Source: Pseudomonas viridiflava
Lineage (GTDB): Bacteria > Pseudomonadota > Gammaproteobacteria > Pseudomonadales > Pseudomonadaceae
Length of the DNA stretch: 64,000 nucleotides
Assembly (NCBI RefSeq): GCF_900590885.1
Contig: NZ_UUON01000024.1
Span: forward strand, 434,001 to 498,000
Direction: 5' to 3'
In this document: in pieces, positions 53,747 to 62,235 of the stretch
Numbering within the stretch: position 1 is the first letter of the stretch
Layout: every line of letters starts with the position of its first letter
The notes under the pieces: generated by a model
Seen by the model: only the letters and a program-made list of their open reading frames with translations
The model's database searches: none
Told to the model about the DNA's origin: nothing
Program-made: the position numbers and the translations under genes

Positions 53747-53778
53747 AATGTGGGAGGGGGCAAGCCCCCTCCCACATT
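53747..53778. repeat. Perfect REP-derived palindrome (CAAG loop)
   Basis: AATGTGGGAGGGGG (53747-53760) and its exact complement (53765-53778) enclose CAAG. It is the reverse complement of the element at 21117-21148. It lies between the convergent glutaredoxin-like and AtuA-tail genes and should terminate both. Confidence 0.8.
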
Positions 53779-53783
53779 TAGTT

Positions 53784-54098
53784 TTATATTGCCAAATCCA
53801 GATCCAGCAACGCCGAACCCAGGCACTTGCCATGCGCATCCAGCGCCAGCGAGCGGGTCACGCCGCCGCGCAAAATCCCCGGCAGCACAAAATTCAGCGC
53901 CTGCACGTTGGGCAACGCATACCGCCGCACCGGCGCCGCGCCCGGCTCCAGCAGGCCGGCGAAGAACTCGGCCACGCGTTCGGCGGTGAGTTGCTCACAC
54001 AGCAACGTGTAGTCCTCGGCGCGATAGGCAATGATCGAGATGTTCGAGGTGTCGCCCTTGTCCCCGGTACGGGAATGGGCCAGCGTCTGCAGTTTCAT
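53784..54098 (-). CDS. AtuA-like C-terminal (ferredoxin-fold) domain protein
   Basis: The 104-residue product begins MKLQTLAHSRTGDKGDTSNI, matching the C-terminal domain found fused in long AtuA/DUF1446 proteins. It continues with VAEFFAGLLEPGAAPVRRYA and LNFVLPGILRGGVTRSLALD. Its ATG overlaps the stop of the 440-residue AtuA-family gene as ATGA, so the two halves should be made together and probably form one complex. Its biochemical role is unknown. Confidence 0.87.
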   Translation of the reverse strand: MKLQTLAHSRTGDKGDTSNISIIAYRAEDYTLLCEQLTAERVAEFFAGLLEPGAAPVRRYALPNVQALNFVLPGILRGGVTRSLALDAHGKCLGSALLDLDLAI

Positions 54099-55417
54099 GC
54101 TTCGATCCTCGGGTTGACCGCACTGCGCGGCAGCAGCAACGACGCCACCGCCACCACCTGGCGCACACTTTTGCTCGCACCGCCGCCGCCCGACGGGCCG
54201 TTGGTGTAGAGGGTTTCCACCTCATTGCCGACCCGCACCGCGTCGCTGCGTTCTTCACAGCGGGCGGCCACGCGCAGGCGCACTTCCCAGGGTTCGACGC
54301 TGCTGCGCGGGCCGTGGAGCGAGTCCATGCCGATCAGTTCGGCGCGCACGTCCTGCATCTCTACGCCCATCAACTCAAGGCGCTTGAGTACGACATCCCG
54401 CGCCAACTGCGCCCGTGCGACCGCACCCGGGCCGCCGTAGGACATCTGCCCTTCGCCGATCCAACCGTCCAGATAGCCGACGCTGACCTTCAACTGCTCA
54501 GGCCTTGCACGTCCGGCGGCACCGTGGGCGCGCACGCGATCAATGCCCTCTTCGACAAAACCCACCTGGGAAAAATCGGCGGTCACGTCCGGCGTGAGGT
54601 AAGCCGCCGGGTCGTGCACTTCATAGATCAGTTGTTCGGTGCAGGTCGCGCGGCTGACCCGGCCGCCGGAGCCCGAAACCTTGGTGATCAAGGCTGCGCC
54701 GTCTGCATCGATCTCGGCCAAGGGGAAGCCCAGGCGCGCCAGGTCGTCCACATCCTTGAAACCGGGGTCGGCAAAATAGCCGCCGCTGACCTGCCCGGCA
54801 CACTCGAGCAAATGCCCGACCAATGTGCCACGGCCCAGGCGCGGCCAGTCGTCCGCAGCCCAGCCAAACTCGAACATCTGCGGCGCGAGGAACAACGACG
54901 GGTCGGCCACTCGCCCGGTGATCACCACATCGGCGTCGGCGCGCAAGGCTTCAAGGATGCCGTCCACGCCCAGGTAGGCATTGGCGGAAACCAGGCGTTT
55001 GCCCAAGGAACCCACCGTCTGACCGTTATCGAGCACCTGATCGGGTGGCAACACCGACAACACATCGTCACCTAGCACCGCCACGACCTTGAGATTCAAG
55101 CCCAAGTCACTGGCAACCCGCCGCACTTCAATGGCCGCCGCCACCGGATTGGCCGCGCCCATATTGGTGATCACCCGCAGGCGACGCCCGCCCTTCACGC
55201 CAACAAACGGCAACACCCGGCGCATGCGCTCGCTCAGCAACGGGTCATAACCGCCCTGTGGATCGCTGATGCGCGCCTGTTGCGCGAGGGCGATGGTGCG
55301 TTCGGCCAGGCATTCGAAGACCAGGTAATCCAGGTCGCCCCTTTCGGCCAGTTCCACGGCAGGTTCGATACGGTCGCCGGAATAGCCGGCGCCGGAACCG
55401 ATGCGCAAGGTTTTCAT
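54095..55417 (-). CDS. Acyclic terpene utilization AtuA family protein (DUF1446)
   Basis: The 440-residue product carries the AtuA/DUF1446 core: IGSGAGYSGDRIEPAVELAE at the start, VITNMGAANPVAAA near residue 103, ADVVITGRVADPSLFLAPQM near residue 165 and GMDSLHGPRS near residue 365. AtuA was named from citronellol/geraniol catabolism, but most homologs have unknown substrates. Here it is preceded by a CitMHS carboxylate transporter and followed by its small partner domain, without the other atu genes (carboxylase, lyase). This suggests degradation of an organic acid and not a terpene. Confidence 0.88.
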   Translation of the reverse strand: MKTLRIGSGAGYSGDRIEPAVELAERGDLDYLVFECLAERTIALAQQARISDPQGGYDPLLSERMRRVLPFVGVKGGRRLRVITNMGAANPVAAAIEVRRVASDLGLNLKVVAVLGDDVLSVLPPDQVLDNGQTVGSLGKRLVSANAYLGVDGILEALRADADVVITGRVADPSLFLAPQMFEFGWAADDWPRLGRGTLVGHLLECAGQVSGGYFADPGFKDVDDLARLGFPLAEIDADGAALITKVSGSGGRVSRATCTEQLIYEVHDPAAYLTPDVTADFSQVGFVEEGIDRVRAHGAAGRARPEQLKVSVGYLDGWIGEGQMSYGGPGAVARAQLARDVVLKRLELMGVEMQDVRAELIGMDSLHGPRSSVEPWEVRLRVAARCEERSDAVRVGNEVETLYTNGPSGGGGASKSVRQVVAVASLLLPRSAVNPRIEA

Positions 55418-55418
55418 T

Positions 55419-56711
55419 TCAAATCACTCCCAGGAGCAACGCGGTCAGGGTCATCAACACCGACGCGGCAAACAGAAAAGGGATGGTGAAGCGCTGGTGA
55501 TCGGCCAATTCGATCTTGCACAGGCCCACCAACAGGAAGGTTGCGGGGGTCAGCGGGCTGACCGGGAAGCCAGTGGTGTGCACGCCCAGCAGCGAGGCCT
55601 GGGCCACTTGCAGCGGGTCGACACCGAGGGCCTTGCCGACTTCGGCGATCACCGGCATTACGCCGAAATAGTAGGAGTCGGGGTCAAACAGCATGCTCAG
55701 CGGCATGGAGATAAAGCCCACCACGGCCGGGATCAGCTTGCCGTGACCGGCCGGAATCTGCGCCACCGCCACTTCGGCAATCGCCTTGAGCATGCCGGTG
55801 CCTTGCATGATGCCGGTGAACACCCCGGCGGCGAGCAAGATGCTGGCCATGGTCAGGGCGGTTTTGGCATGGGCGTCGATGCGCGCGCGCTGGGCGTCCA
55901 CGTTCGGGTAATTGATGCACAACGCCACCACGGTGCCGAGCATAAACATCACCACCGGGTCGACCCAACCGGCGATCATCACCACCATTACCAACACGGT
56001 GAGCAGCAGGTTGACCCAGAACAGCCGCGGGCGGCGCAGCTTGATGTCGTCGTCGCTGAGTACGCGTTGCGGCACCGCGTCCACGGTGGAACCGGCGCCC
56101 AGGCCGAGGCGTTTTTCTTCACGCCGGCCCAGCCACCAGGCGCAGGCGAACACCAAGATCAGGCCGACGATCTGCACCGGAATCAGCGGCTGGAACAGAT
56201 CCGCCACCGGCACATGCAGGGCCGCCGAGGAGCGCAGCACCGGGCCAGTCCAGGGCAGGAAGTTGACCCCGGCCGCCATGGCGCACACACACGCGAGGAT
56301 GCGTTTGTCGATGCCCAGCCGCGTATACAGCGGCAGCATCGCCGGCACCGTGACCAAAAAGGTCACCGCGCCGGAGCCGTCCAGGTGCACCAGCAGAGCG
56401 AGAGTCGCAGTACCGACGACAATGCGTGTAGGACGCGTCCCGACCGTGCGCAGGATGCGATCAATGATGGGGTCCAGCATGCCGGCATCGGTCATGATCC
56501 CGAAAAACAGGATCGCGAACACAAACATGCCCACCACAGGGGCGACGTTCTTGATACCGGTAATGATGAAGGCACTGGTTTGCAGGCCGAACCCGCCGAG
56601 CAGCGCGGCGATGATCGGCAAGGCGATCAGGGCCACCAGTGGCGAGAGGCGTTTGCTCATGACGGCAGCGAGCAGGCACAGGATGGTAATGACACCCAGG
56701 GTAGCGAGCAT
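55419..56711 (-). CDS. CitMHS-family citrate/organic-acid-Mg transporter
   Basis: The 430-residue membrane protein has about twelve helices, beginning LATLGVITILCLLAAVMSKR. It includes the CitMHS pattern LVHLDGSGAVTFLVTVPAML near residue 110 and GVNFLPWTGPVLRSSAAL near residue 145. Family members import metal-complexed citrate. The AtuA-family gene starts 1 base after its stop, so they form an operon, and a LysR gene is divergent from it. Confidence 0.92.
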   Translation of the reverse strand: MLATLGVITILCLLAAVMSKRLSPLVALIALPIIAALLGGFGLQTSAFIITGIKNVAPVVGMFVFAILFFGIMTDAGMLDPIIDRILRTVGTRPTRIVVGTATLALLVHLDGSGAVTFLVTVPAMLPLYTRLGIDKRILACVCAMAAGVNFLPWTGPVLRSSAALHVPVADLFQPLIPVQIVGLILVFACAWWLGRREEKRLGLGAGSTVDAVPQRVLSDDDIKLRRPRLFWVNLLLTVLVMVVMIAGWVDPVVMFMLGTVVALCINYPNVDAQRARIDAHAKTALTMASILLAAGVFTGIMQGTGMLKAIAEVAVAQIPAGHGKLIPAVVGFISMPLSMLFDPDSYYFGVMPVIAEVGKALGVDPLQVAQASLLGVHTTGFPVSPLTPATFLLVGLCKIELADHQRFTIPFLFAASVLMTLTALLLGVI

Positions 56712-56822
56712 GGGTTACTCCAGAGCGGCCTTTGCGGCCGGTTATTGTTTTACCCGGAGTATTGGAATCGCGTTAGTCTTTGTAAATTGGAATATTCGGC
56801 GTGGCACGTTCGGAAAAACAAA
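56712..56822. promoter_or_regulatory. Divergent CitMHS/LysR promoter region with repeated TTGGAAT
   Basis: The 111-base gap carries TTGGAAT at 56762-56768 and again at 56787-56793, 25 bases apart; the second runs into GAATATTC. A small GC hairpin lies at 56725-56742. The repeats are candidate LysR contacts. Confidence 0.4.
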
Positions 56823-57719
56823 ATGAAGAACAGCATCCAACACATTCAAGCCTTTCTTGCCGTGGCGCGTACCGGCAGCTTTACCAAGGCCGCCAACGAG
56901 CTGCATTTGTCGCCCTCGGCCCTGACGGTGCAGGTGCAGCAACTCGAAGACTGGCTTGGCGTCGCCCTGCTTGATCGCAGCCCGCGCCACGTGAGCATCA
57001 CCGCTGCCGGCCAGGACGCGCGCGGTCCCATGGAAAAACTGCTGCTGGACCTGGATAACATCGTCACCGGCTCCCGCGACCTGGCCGCCTTGCGTCGTGG
57101 CGTAGTGACCATCGCCGCCTTGCCCTCGGTGTGCGCCGGCACCTTGCCGCCGGCCTTGCGCCTGTTTCGCGAGCGCTTTGCCGGCATCGAAGTGCGCCTG
57201 CATGACCTGGTGGCCCACCGCATTCATGCCCAGGTACGCGCCGGCGAGGTGGATTTTGGTATTGGCGTACGCGCGCGGCTCAGCCATGGCCTGGACTTTG
57301 TGCCGGTACTGAATGACCGGCTGTGCGCCTTTGTGCCGCTGGAGCATCCCCTCGCCCGCCATCGCCAACTGACCCTGGAGCAACTGGCCGACCAGCCGAT
57401 CATCCTCACCGGGCGCGACAGCAGTGTGCGCGAGCAAGTGGACGCGCTGTTTGACCAGACGCGACTGCGAATGAACGCGGGCATGGAGGCCAACTACATG
57501 TCGACGGTGCTCGCGCTGGTGCGCCAGGGGTTGGGGATCAGTGTGCTGCCGGAGTCGGCGGCGGACAGCCTGGAAGGCTTGAAGCGCATCAACATCGACC
57601 ATCCCGGGGTGAACCGGGAGATCGGGTTGATCAGTCGTAGCGGGATGGGGCTGAGCCCGGCGGCACAGCGTTGCTTCGACCTGTTAACTGAACAGCTCTC
57701 TGACACACCGGAGAGCTAA
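56823..57719 (+). CDS. LysR family transcriptional regulator
   Basis: The 298-residue product has the N-terminal HTH (QHIQAFLAVARTGSFTKAAN, then LHLSPSALTVQVQQLEDWLG) and a substrate-binding domain (TIAALPSVCAGTLPPALRLF; GRDSSVREQVDALF; VRQGLGISVLPESAADSL). It is divergent from the CitMHS-AtuA-like operon and most likely controls it in response to the transported acid or a breakdown product. ATG 56823 (MKNSIQHIQAFL) fits LysR N-termini. Confidence 0.93.
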   Translation: MKNSIQHIQAFLAVARTGSFTKAANELHLSPSALTVQVQQLEDWLGVALLDRSPRHVSITAAGQDARGPMEKLLLDLDNIVTGSRDLAALRRGVVTIAALPSVCAGTLPPALRLFRERFAGIEVRLHDLVAHRIHAQVRAGEVDFGIGVRARLSHGLDFVPVLNDRLCAFVPLEHPLARHRQLTLEQLADQPIILTGRDSSVREQVDALFDQTRLRMNAGMEANYMSTVLALVRQGLGISVLPESAADSLEGLKRINIDHPGVNREIGLISRSGMGLSPAAQRCFDLLTEQLSDTPES

Positions 57720-57752
57720 ATGTGGGAGGGGGCTTGCCCCCGATGGCGGTGA
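57718..57752 (+). repeat. Single REP element
   Basis: AAATGTGGGAGGGGGCTTGC followed by CCCCGATGGCGGTGA is one REP copy. It fills the gap between the convergent LysR and GST genes. Confidence 0.88.
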
Positions 57753-57753
57753 A

Positions 57754-58356
57754 TCAATCCAGCATCGGCACATGCTTGGGATGGCTCGCCACCCGCGCCA
57801 ACCACGCCTGCACACCCGGGTAGGCCTCCAGCTCAAACCCACCCTCATGGGCCACATGGGTGTAGGCATACAACGCCACATCCGCAATGGAGAACTGGTC
57901 ACCCACCAAATACGGCGTCAGCTGCAACTGGCGCTCCATGACCTTGAGCGCCTTGTAGCCGCCCTTGTGCAACTTCTTGTATTCCTCTTGGCGCTCTTGC
58001 GGCAGGCCCAGGTAAAACTGGATAAACCGCGCCACCGCAATATACGGCTCGTGGCTGTACTGCTCGAAGAACTGCCATTGCAGCACCTGCGTGCGCAGTC
58101 GCGGTTCGGTAGGCAGGAACTCGCTGCCGTCGGCGAGGAAGTTGAGGATCGCGTTGGATTCCCACAGGCAGGTGCCGTCTTCGAGTTCCAGTACCGGGAT
58201 CTTGCCGTTGGGGTTCTTGGCCAGGAATTCGGGTGTTTCGGTATCGCCCTTGAGGATGTCGATATCCACCCACTGGTACGGGATGCCCAGCAGGTTGAGC
58301 ATCAATTTGACCTTGTAGCAGTTGCCCGACTTGTAATCGCCATAAACCTTGTACAT
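57754..58356 (-). CDS. Glutathione S-transferase family protein
   Basis: The 200-residue product has a thioredoxin-fold N-domain (YGDYKSGNCYKVKLMLNLLG with Ser/Cys near residues 10-13; NPNGKIPVLELEDG; LWESNAILNFLA, the glutathione Glu-Ser site). A helical C-domain ends with GDQFSIADVALYAYTHVAHE, the N-capping box. The substrate is unknown. It begins 10 bases after the aminotransferase stop and is probably in its operon, under the divergent MarR regulator. Confidence 0.93.
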   Translation of the reverse strand: MYKVYGDYKSGNCYKVKLMLNLLGIPYQWVDIDILKGDTETPEFLAKNPNGKIPVLELEDGTCLWESNAILNFLADGSEFLPTEPRLRTQVLQWQFFEQYSHEPYIAVARFIQFYLGLPQERQEEYKKLHKGGYKALKVMERQLQLTPYLVGDQFSIADVALYAYTHVAHEGGFELEAYPGVQAWLARVASHPKHVPMLD

Positions 58357-58366
58357 GGGGCTCCCC

Positions 58367-59533
58367 TTATGCCGCTTGCGCGTGCTGTGCTTGACGGACC
58401 ACTGCGGCCAGGCGCTTGAGACCTTCGTCCAGACGGGACGGGTCGATATGGCTGAAATTCAGACGCAGTGAGCCAAGATGCTGGTCCGGCTCGGAAAAGA
58501 ACGGTTCACCGGGCATGAACGCGACGTCCTGATCGAGCGCAGGAGCCAACAAGGTGCGGGTGTCGAGCGGCTGTTTCAAGGTCAACCAGAAGAATAATCC
58601 ACCCTGGGGCACTTGCCAGTCGGCCAGGTCGCCGAAATGTTTCTCCAGCGCAGCCTGAAAGGCATCGCGGCGCTCGCGGTAAAAACTGCGCAACTCCACC
58701 AGGTGTTGCTGGTATTTGTCGGTGCCGATCCATTGCATCGCCTGCCACTGGCCGACCCGGTTGGTGTGCAGGTCCGCCGACTGCTTGAGCTTGAGCAGGT
58801 GCGGGAACAGGTCCGAGCTGGCGATCAGGTAACCCACGCGCAGGCCGGGCAGCAGGGTCTTGGAGACCGTGCCGGTGTAGATCCAGCTGGCTTTTTTCAG
58901 GCGCCCGACGATGGGCTTGGCGCTGCCGCCGTCGAAGGTCAGCTCGCGGTAGGGTTCGTCTTCGATCAGGGTCACGCCGAACTCATCGAGCAAGGCGGCG
59001 ACGGCCGCGCGCTTGGCCTCGCTGTAGCGCACGGCCGACGGGTTCTGGAAGGTCGGGATCAGGTAGATGAACGCCGGGCGATGGCGCTCGAGGTTGCTGC
59101 GCAGGCTGGCCAGGTCGGGGCCGTCGGCTTCCAGTTGCACGGTGAGGCAGTCGGCGCCGAACAATTGGAAAATCTGCAACGCGGCCAGGTAGGTCGGGCC
59201 TTCCAGCAGGATTTTAGTGCCTTTGTCGATATACAGCTTGGCCGCCAGGTCGAGGGTTTGCTGGGAGCCACTGACCACCAGCACCTGGCTGGCCTGGCAC
59301 GGCACGCCCAGGGCACGCGCCTCGGCGGCGAGCAATTCACGCAGCTGCGGTTCGCCTTCGCTCATGCCGTATTGGCCGATGTTAAGCGGCATGTCGTCCC
59401 AGTTCAGCGCGGGCAGCATGGCTTCGGCTGGCAGGCCACCGGCGAACGACATCACCTCAGGGCGCTGGGCTGCGGCAAGGATTTCACGGATCAAGGAGCT
59501 TTTAAGGCGCGTTACACGTTCAGAGAAGGCCAT
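58367..59533 (-). CDS. PLP-dependent aminotransferase (fold type I, LysN/2-aminoadipate-like)
   Basis: The 388-residue product has the MocR/LysN-type class I aminotransferase pattern: MSFAGGLPAEAMLP near residue 28, YGMSEGEPQLRELLA near residue 49, VVSGSQQTLDLAAKLYIDKG near residue 75, IEDEPYRELTFDG near residue 190 and the PLP lysine in YTGTVSKTLLPGLRVGYL near residue 222. No HTH domain is fused. ATG 59533 (MAFSERVTRLKSSL) was chosen; a TTG further up (59572) would lie inside an operator-like box. The amino-acid substrate is unknown. Confidence 0.92.
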   Translation of the reverse strand: MAFSERVTRLKSSLIREILAAAQRPEVMSFAGGLPAEAMLPALNWDDMPLNIGQYGMSEGEPQLRELLAAEARALGVPCQASQVLVVSGSQQTLDLAAKLYIDKGTKILLEGPTYLAALQIFQLFGADCLTVQLEADGPDLASLRSNLERHRPAFIYLIPTFQNPSAVRYSEAKRAAVAALLDEFGVTLIEDEPYRELTFDGGSAKPIVGRLKKASWIYTGTVSKTLLPGLRVGYLIASSDLFPHLLKLKQSADLHTNRVGQWQAMQWIGTDKYQQHLVELRSFYRERRDAFQAALEKHFGDLADWQVPQGGLFFWLTLKQPLDTRTLLAPALDQDVAFMPGEPFFSEPDQHLGSLRLNFSHIDPSRLDEGLKRLAAVVRQAQHAQAA

Positions 59534-59567
59534 GGAGGTCACCGCTAGCGAAGGCTGTGGGAAATAC

Positions 59568-59624
59568 GTCAAACTGGTTGACCGAAATTACGACAGCTTG
59601 AGTGGATACGTCAACATGCTTGAC
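59568..59624. promoter_or_regulatory. Pair of GTCAA-N5-TTGAC boxes, probable MarR operator
   Basis: GTCAA-ACTGG-TTGAC (59568-59582) and GTCAA-CATGC-TTGAC (59610-59624) are two copies of the same inverted repeat, each preceded by ATAC, exactly 42 bases (four helical turns) apart. The right copy overlaps the MarR start codon. They lie between the divergent aminotransferase and MarR genes. Confidence 0.6.
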
Positions 59625-60050
59625 CTTAAAAACCAAAGCAGCCAGCAACAGGCCATGGAAGCGTTTTTCTTCGGCTACCAGGCCTTCACCGCCAAGGCCG
59701 ACGAAATGCTCGAACGCCGGGGCCTGAGCCGCGTGCATCAACGCATCGTGTTTTTTATCGCGCGCTACCCGACCCTGAGCGTGAAGGAGTTGCTGGAATT
59801 GCTCGGCGTGAGCAAGCAGGCGCTGAACATGCCGCTGCGCCAATTGCAGGAAATGCACCTGGTGGACAGCGTGGCGTCCGCGGCCGACAAGCGCAAACGC
59901 CTGCTGCAACTGACCGAAGAAGGCCTGCGTTTCGAGCAATCGCTGCGCCGCGAGCAGGTGAAGCTGTTGCAGCGCGCGTTCAGTGAAGCCGGGGAAGAAG
60001 CAGTGATGGGCTGGCTGGCGGTCAACCAGGCACTCAGTGCCGGGAATTAG
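59616..60050 (+). CDS. MarR family transcriptional regulator
   Basis: The 144-residue product has the winged-helix core: RVHQRIVFFIARYPTLSVKE, LLGVSKQALNMPLRQLQEMH (recognition helix) and the wing SAADKRKRLLQLTEEGLRFE. ATG 59616 (MLDLKNQSSQQ) is preferred; an in-frame ATG at 59532 would add 28 residues not typical of the family. It is divergent from the aminotransferase-GST pair. The paired boxes at 59568-59624 suggest that it represses both itself and that pair. Confidence 0.9.
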   Translation: MLDLKNQSSQQQAMEAFFFGYQAFTAKADEMLERRGLSRVHQRIVFFIARYPTLSVKELLELLGVSKQALNMPLRQLQEMHLVDSVASAADKRKRLLQLTEEGLRFEQSLRREQVKLLQRAFSEAGEEAVMGWLAVNQALSAGN

Positions 60051-60097
60051 CCTTTCATCCCCTTTCGCACACTTAATCGAAAACATTATTTGCTTTC

Positions 60098-60109
60098 TTT
60101 GTATACAAA
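60098..60109. promoter_or_regulatory. Perfect 12-bp palindrome TTTGTATACAAA upstream of the purine permease
   Basis: The palindrome lies 129 bases before the GTG at 60238, with AAGC-type flanks on both sides. TTGTATACAA-like sites are typical of GntR-family operators. No such regulator is in the window. Confidence 0.45.
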
Positions 60110-60237
60110 AGCATAATTCGCTTCGTGCGAGTTCCTGACCTATTGGTCAACAAAACCCGCCAGTACCTCAAAGCGCTGTTGCCCACTCATGTGACCGGCG
60201 CTGGAAATAACAATAAAACTCTTGAGGAGTACTCGCT

Positions 60238-61584
60238 GTGGATAGCCGCAAATCCGAAGCACCAACGCTGGATCTCTCCCCCTCGCAGGGTGGCTGGCTG
60301 GAACGCCTGTTCAAACTGCGCCTGCATGGCACCACAGTGAAGACCGAGCTGATCGCCGGGCTCACCACCTTTATCACCATGGCCTACATCATCTTCGTCA
60401 ACCCCAACATCATGGCCGACGCCGGCATCGATCACGGCGCGGCGTTCGTCGCCACCTGCATCGCCGCCGCGCTGGGTTGCCTGTTGATGGGCCTGTACGC
60501 CAACTGGCCGGTGGGCCTGGCGCCGGGCATGGGCCTGAACGCGTTTTTCACCTACACCGTGGTCGGCACCATGGGCTACCACTGGGAAACCGCGCTGGGT
60601 GCGGTGTTCATTTCCGGGGTGCTGTTCATGGGCCTTACGCTGTCGCGGGTGCGAGAGTGGCTGCTCAACAGCATTCCGGTGAGCCTGCGCCATGCCATGG
60701 GCGCCGGGGTCGGCCTGTTTCTCGGGGTGATCGGCCTGAAAACCGCCGGCATCATCGTCGACAGCCCGGCCACGCTGATCAAACTCGGTTCGCTGCATGA
60801 GCCGGCGCCGCTGCTGGCAGCGGTGTGCTTTTTGCTGATCGCGATTCTCAGCTACCACCGCGTGTTCGGCGCGATCCTCATCAGCATCATCGCCGTGACG
60901 CTGGCCGGTTGGGGCCTGGGCCTGGTGCACTACAACGGCATTCTCTCCACGCCGCCGAGCCTGGCACCGACCTGGATGGCGATGGACGTAAAAGGTGTAT
61001 TCAATGTCAGCATGATCAGCGTGGTATTTGCGTTTCTTTTTGTGCACATGTTCGATACCGCCGGTACACTCATGGGCGTTGCGCAGCGCGCCGGGCTGGT
61101 GAATGCCGATGGCAAGATCGATAACCTGTCCCGTGCATTGAAGGCCGACAGTGCTTCCAGTGTGTTTGGCGCCATGGTCGGCGTGCCGCCGGTGACCAGC
61201 TACGTTGAAAGCGCCGCCGGGGTTGCCGCAGGTGGTCGCACCGGCCTTACCGCCGTGACCGTGGGTATCCTGTTTGTGGCGGCGATGTTTTTTGCCCCGC
61301 TGGCCGGCATGATTCCGGCCTATGCCACCGCCGGCGCGTTGATCTACGTGGCGATGCTGATGATGGCAAGCATGGCCCACATCAATTGGGATGAGGCCAC
61401 CGACAGCATTCCGGCGATCGTCACGGCGATCATGATGCCGTTGACCTTCTCGGTCGCCGACGGCATCGCGCTGGGTTTTATCACCTACGTGGCGCTCAAG
61501 GCGGGCACCGGCAAGTACCGCGAAATCTCTGTGAGCCTGTGGGTGCTGTGCGTGATCTTTATCGCCAAGTTCGTCTTTCTATAA
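60238..61584 (+). CDS. NCS2 family purine permease (AzgA/PbuG type)
   Basis: The 448-residue protein has about 12-14 helices and the AzgA-like signatures TELIAGLTTFITMAYIIFVN, NWPVGLAPGMGLNAFFTYTV and FVHMFDTAGTLMGVAQRAGL, ending in the VPPVTSYVESAAGVAAGGRT half-helix motif near residue 320. It should import adenine, guanine or hypoxanthine with protons. The start is GTG 60238, with GAGGAG 9 bases upstream. It is followed by a LysE gene with its own ribosome site and is probably co-transcribed with it. Confidence 0.93.
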   Translation: MDSRKSEAPTLDLSPSQGGWLERLFKLRLHGTTVKTELIAGLTTFITMAYIIFVNPNIMADAGIDHGAAFVATCIAAALGCLLMGLYANWPVGLAPGMGLNAFFTYTVVGTMGYHWETALGAVFISGVLFMGLTLSRVREWLLNSIPVSLRHAMGAGVGLFLGVIGLKTAGIIVDSPATLIKLGSLHEPAPLLAAVCFLLIAILSYHRVFGAILISIIAVTLAGWGLGLVHYNGILSTPPSLAPTWMAMDVKGVFNVSMISVVFAFLFVHMFDTAGTLMGVAQRAGLVNADGKIDNLSRALKADSASSVFGAMVGVPPVTSYVESAAGVAAGGRTGLTAVTVGILFVAAMFFAPLAGMIPAYATAGALIYVAMLMMASMAHINWDEATDSIPAIVTAIMMPLTFSVADGIALGFITYVALKAGTGKYREISVSLWVLCVIFIAKFVFL

Positions 61585-61599
61585 CAAAAGGAGCAAGCA

Positions 61600-62235
61600 A
61601 TGAGTCTGGAAACCTGGCTGCTGTTCAGCGGCGCTGCGCTGGTGGTGATCCTGATCCCGGGGCCGCTGTCGTTGCTGATGATCAGCAACAGCCTGAATTA
61701 CGGACTACGCCGCTCGTACCCGGCGTTTCTCGGTGGGGTGATCGCCTCGATCTGCCTGCTGAGCGCATCGGCCCTGGGCCTGGGCGCATTGCTGCTCGCT
61801 TCCGAACAACTGTTCAGCGCGCTGAAGATCGTCGGCGCGCTGTACCTGTTCTACCTTGCCTGGCAAAGCTGGCAACAATCGCGGCAACCGGCCCAGGGTG
61901 CAACCGTGCCGCAGGCTGCGCCAGTGCCACGCTTTCGCGCACTGTTCGGCCGCGCCTTTGTGCTGGGCGCCAGCAACCCCAAGGACATACTATTTTTTGC
62001 CGCCTTCCTGCCGCAGTTCCTCAGCAGCCAGCAAGCGTTTCTGCCGCAATTGCTGATCATGATCGCCACCTGGACCGTGCTCGACCTGCTGTGCAAGTTG
62101 GCCTACGGCCTTGGGGCCCATGGCGCTGCGCGGTACCTGCGCAGCGGCAGCGGGCAAAGCTGGTTCAACCGCGTCAGCGCTGCTCTGTTCGGCTGCGCCG
62201 GCGCGGTCTCGCTGCTCAAGGTGAGACTCGGTTGA
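61600..62235 (+). CDS. LysE family amino-acid exporter
   Basis: The 211-residue product has six helices and the LysE/RhtB pattern: LVVILIPGPLSLLMISNSLN at the start (PGP motif), ALKIVGALYLFYLAWQSW near residue 74 and GASNPKDILFFAAFLPQF near residue 125. It probably exports amino acids or derivatives. AAAGGAG lies upstream. Its last 20 bases overlap the 3' end of the convergent effector-like gene. Confidence 0.93.
   Translation: MSLETWLLFSGAALVVILIPGPLSLLMISNSLNYGLRRSYPAFLGGVIASICLLSASALGLGALLLASEQLFSALKIVGALYLFYLAWQSWQQSRQPAQGATVPQAAPVPRFRALFGRAFVLGASNPKDILFFAAFLPQFLSSQQAFLPQLLIMIATWTVLDLLCKLAYGLGAHGAARYLRSGSGQSWFNRVSAALFGCAGAVSLLKVRLG

Noticed and set aside
55401..56822. N-terminal extension of the LysR frame, giving 772 codons
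   Set aside because: The frame happens to be open through the antisense of CitMHS; LysR proteins begin at the HTH, which starts at ATG 56823.
20031..57752. The recurring GTGGGAGGGGGC-type sequences as a CRISPR array or insertion-sequence ends
   Set aside because: They are scattered, palindromic REP/REPIN elements at gene ends, with no regular spacers and no transposase.
59532..59615. An N-terminally extended MarR start at 59532
   Set aside because: It would add 28 residues unlike MarR N-termini and run through both operator-like boxes; ATG 59616 is more consistent.
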